From contig OZ245787.1 in the NCBI GenBank assembly GCA_965228015.1, positions 1,612,001-1,676,000 on the forward strand: a stretch of 64,000 nucleotides of DNA. The letters are read 5' to 3'. Positions 63,946-64,000 of this stretch are shown piece after piece. The notes below the pieces were generated by a model. It was given only the letters and a program-made list of their open reading frames with translations. It did no database searches and was not told the DNA's origin. The position numbers were made by a program, and so were the translations under genes. Numbering within the stretch: position 1 is the stretch's first letter; each line of letters opens with the position of its first letter. The DNA comes from SKKY01 sp965228015. Its GTDB lineage: Bacteria > Bacillota > Peptococcia > Peptococcales > SKKY01.

Positions 63946-64000
63946 TGGAATATAAGGTTTGTAATGGTCAAGCATCTTTGTAACACTAAGTACGGAAAAT
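63942..64000 (+). other. Possible start of a toxin gene at the window edge
   Basis: ATG 63942 overlaps the antitoxin stop (ATGA), as in RelBE-type pairs, and reads MMEYKV, similar to RelE starts, but then meets a TAA at 63981. A frameshift would be needed. Too little sequence to decide. Confidence 0.25.

Noticed and set aside
63942..63983. Complete toxin gene after the ribbon-helix-helix protein
   Set aside because: The frame stops after 13 codons and the window ends. Kept only as a low-confidence note.
1..64000. CRISPR arrays, tRNA or rRNA genes
   Set aside because: No regularly spaced direct repeats, and no cloverleaf or rRNA-like stretch was recognised in the intergenic regions.

Overview
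The window looks like a chromosome segment of a low-G+C, Gram-positive-type anaerobe of the Clostridia and their relatives. The backbone follows the conserved Firmicute block around glmU and ftsH: glmU-prs-pth-mfd-prsA/ppiC-yabM-mazG-hup-rqcP-divIC-ppx-tilS-ftsH-ndk, roughly the first 21 kb. Further evidence is a surface protein ending in two copper-amine-oxidase-N-like repeats, LytR-CpsA-Psr ligases, TagA/TagO-type polymer enzymes and frequent TTG starts after strong GGAGG sites. Sporulation genes that sit inside this block in Bacillus (fin, spoVT, yabP, yabQ, spoIIE) are absent, so the organism may not sporulate. I cannot name a species.

Layout. 0.2-21 kb: housekeeping block. 21-30.9 kb: nested insertion sequences around prfA-prmC. 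30.9-39.3 kb: cell envelope (two LCP proteins, a TagA-like glycosyltransferase, an S-layer-like protein with a long leader, fabZ, a TagO-like transferase). 39.4-49.3 kb: a TolC-like protein, a DegS/DegU-like two-component pair split by an IS110 element, a decapitated P1B metal ATPase and a broken KtrAB potassium system. 49.4-57.6 kb: an intact BMP-type nucleoside ABC transporter, then a TauE-ArsR-thioredoxin-permease cluster and a YczE-like membrane protein. 57.6-64 kb: small membrane and stress genes, a gamma carbonic anhydrase, an MscS channel and the start of a possible toxin-antitoxin pair.

Mobile DNA is dense: five copies (one partial) of one IS3-family element, a second IS3-family element nested in an ISLre2 element, a second ISLre2 copy, an IS1182-like relic, two ISL3 copies and one IS110. 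The most interesting pattern is that the five IS3-like copies, one ISLre2 copy and the IS1182-like relic all lie in the same palindromic repeat. Its outer arms read about GCGGAGGGGACGCTTC ... GAAGCGTCCCCTCCGC. Between them is a hairpin whose lower stem differs from copy to copy but stays almost perfectly paired, and whose upper stem carries two facing DnaA-box-like nonamers (TTATCCACA type). One copy without an IS lies in frame inside tilS. Separately, several genes (mfd, prfA, prmC, tilS, an IS1182 transposase, the TolC-like gene) contain long perfect inverted repeats made of local coding sequence, as expected if one arm had been rewritten from the other by template switching.

Many genes that should be intact (mfd, mazG, fabZ, the P-type ATPase, ktrA, ktrB, tauE-like and others) carry one-base frameshifts, mostly at homopolymer runs. 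Either the assembly has residual indel errors or the genome is decaying. Nonsense codons and lesions shared between IS copies show that some damage is real. Broken genes are given here with their full inferred span.
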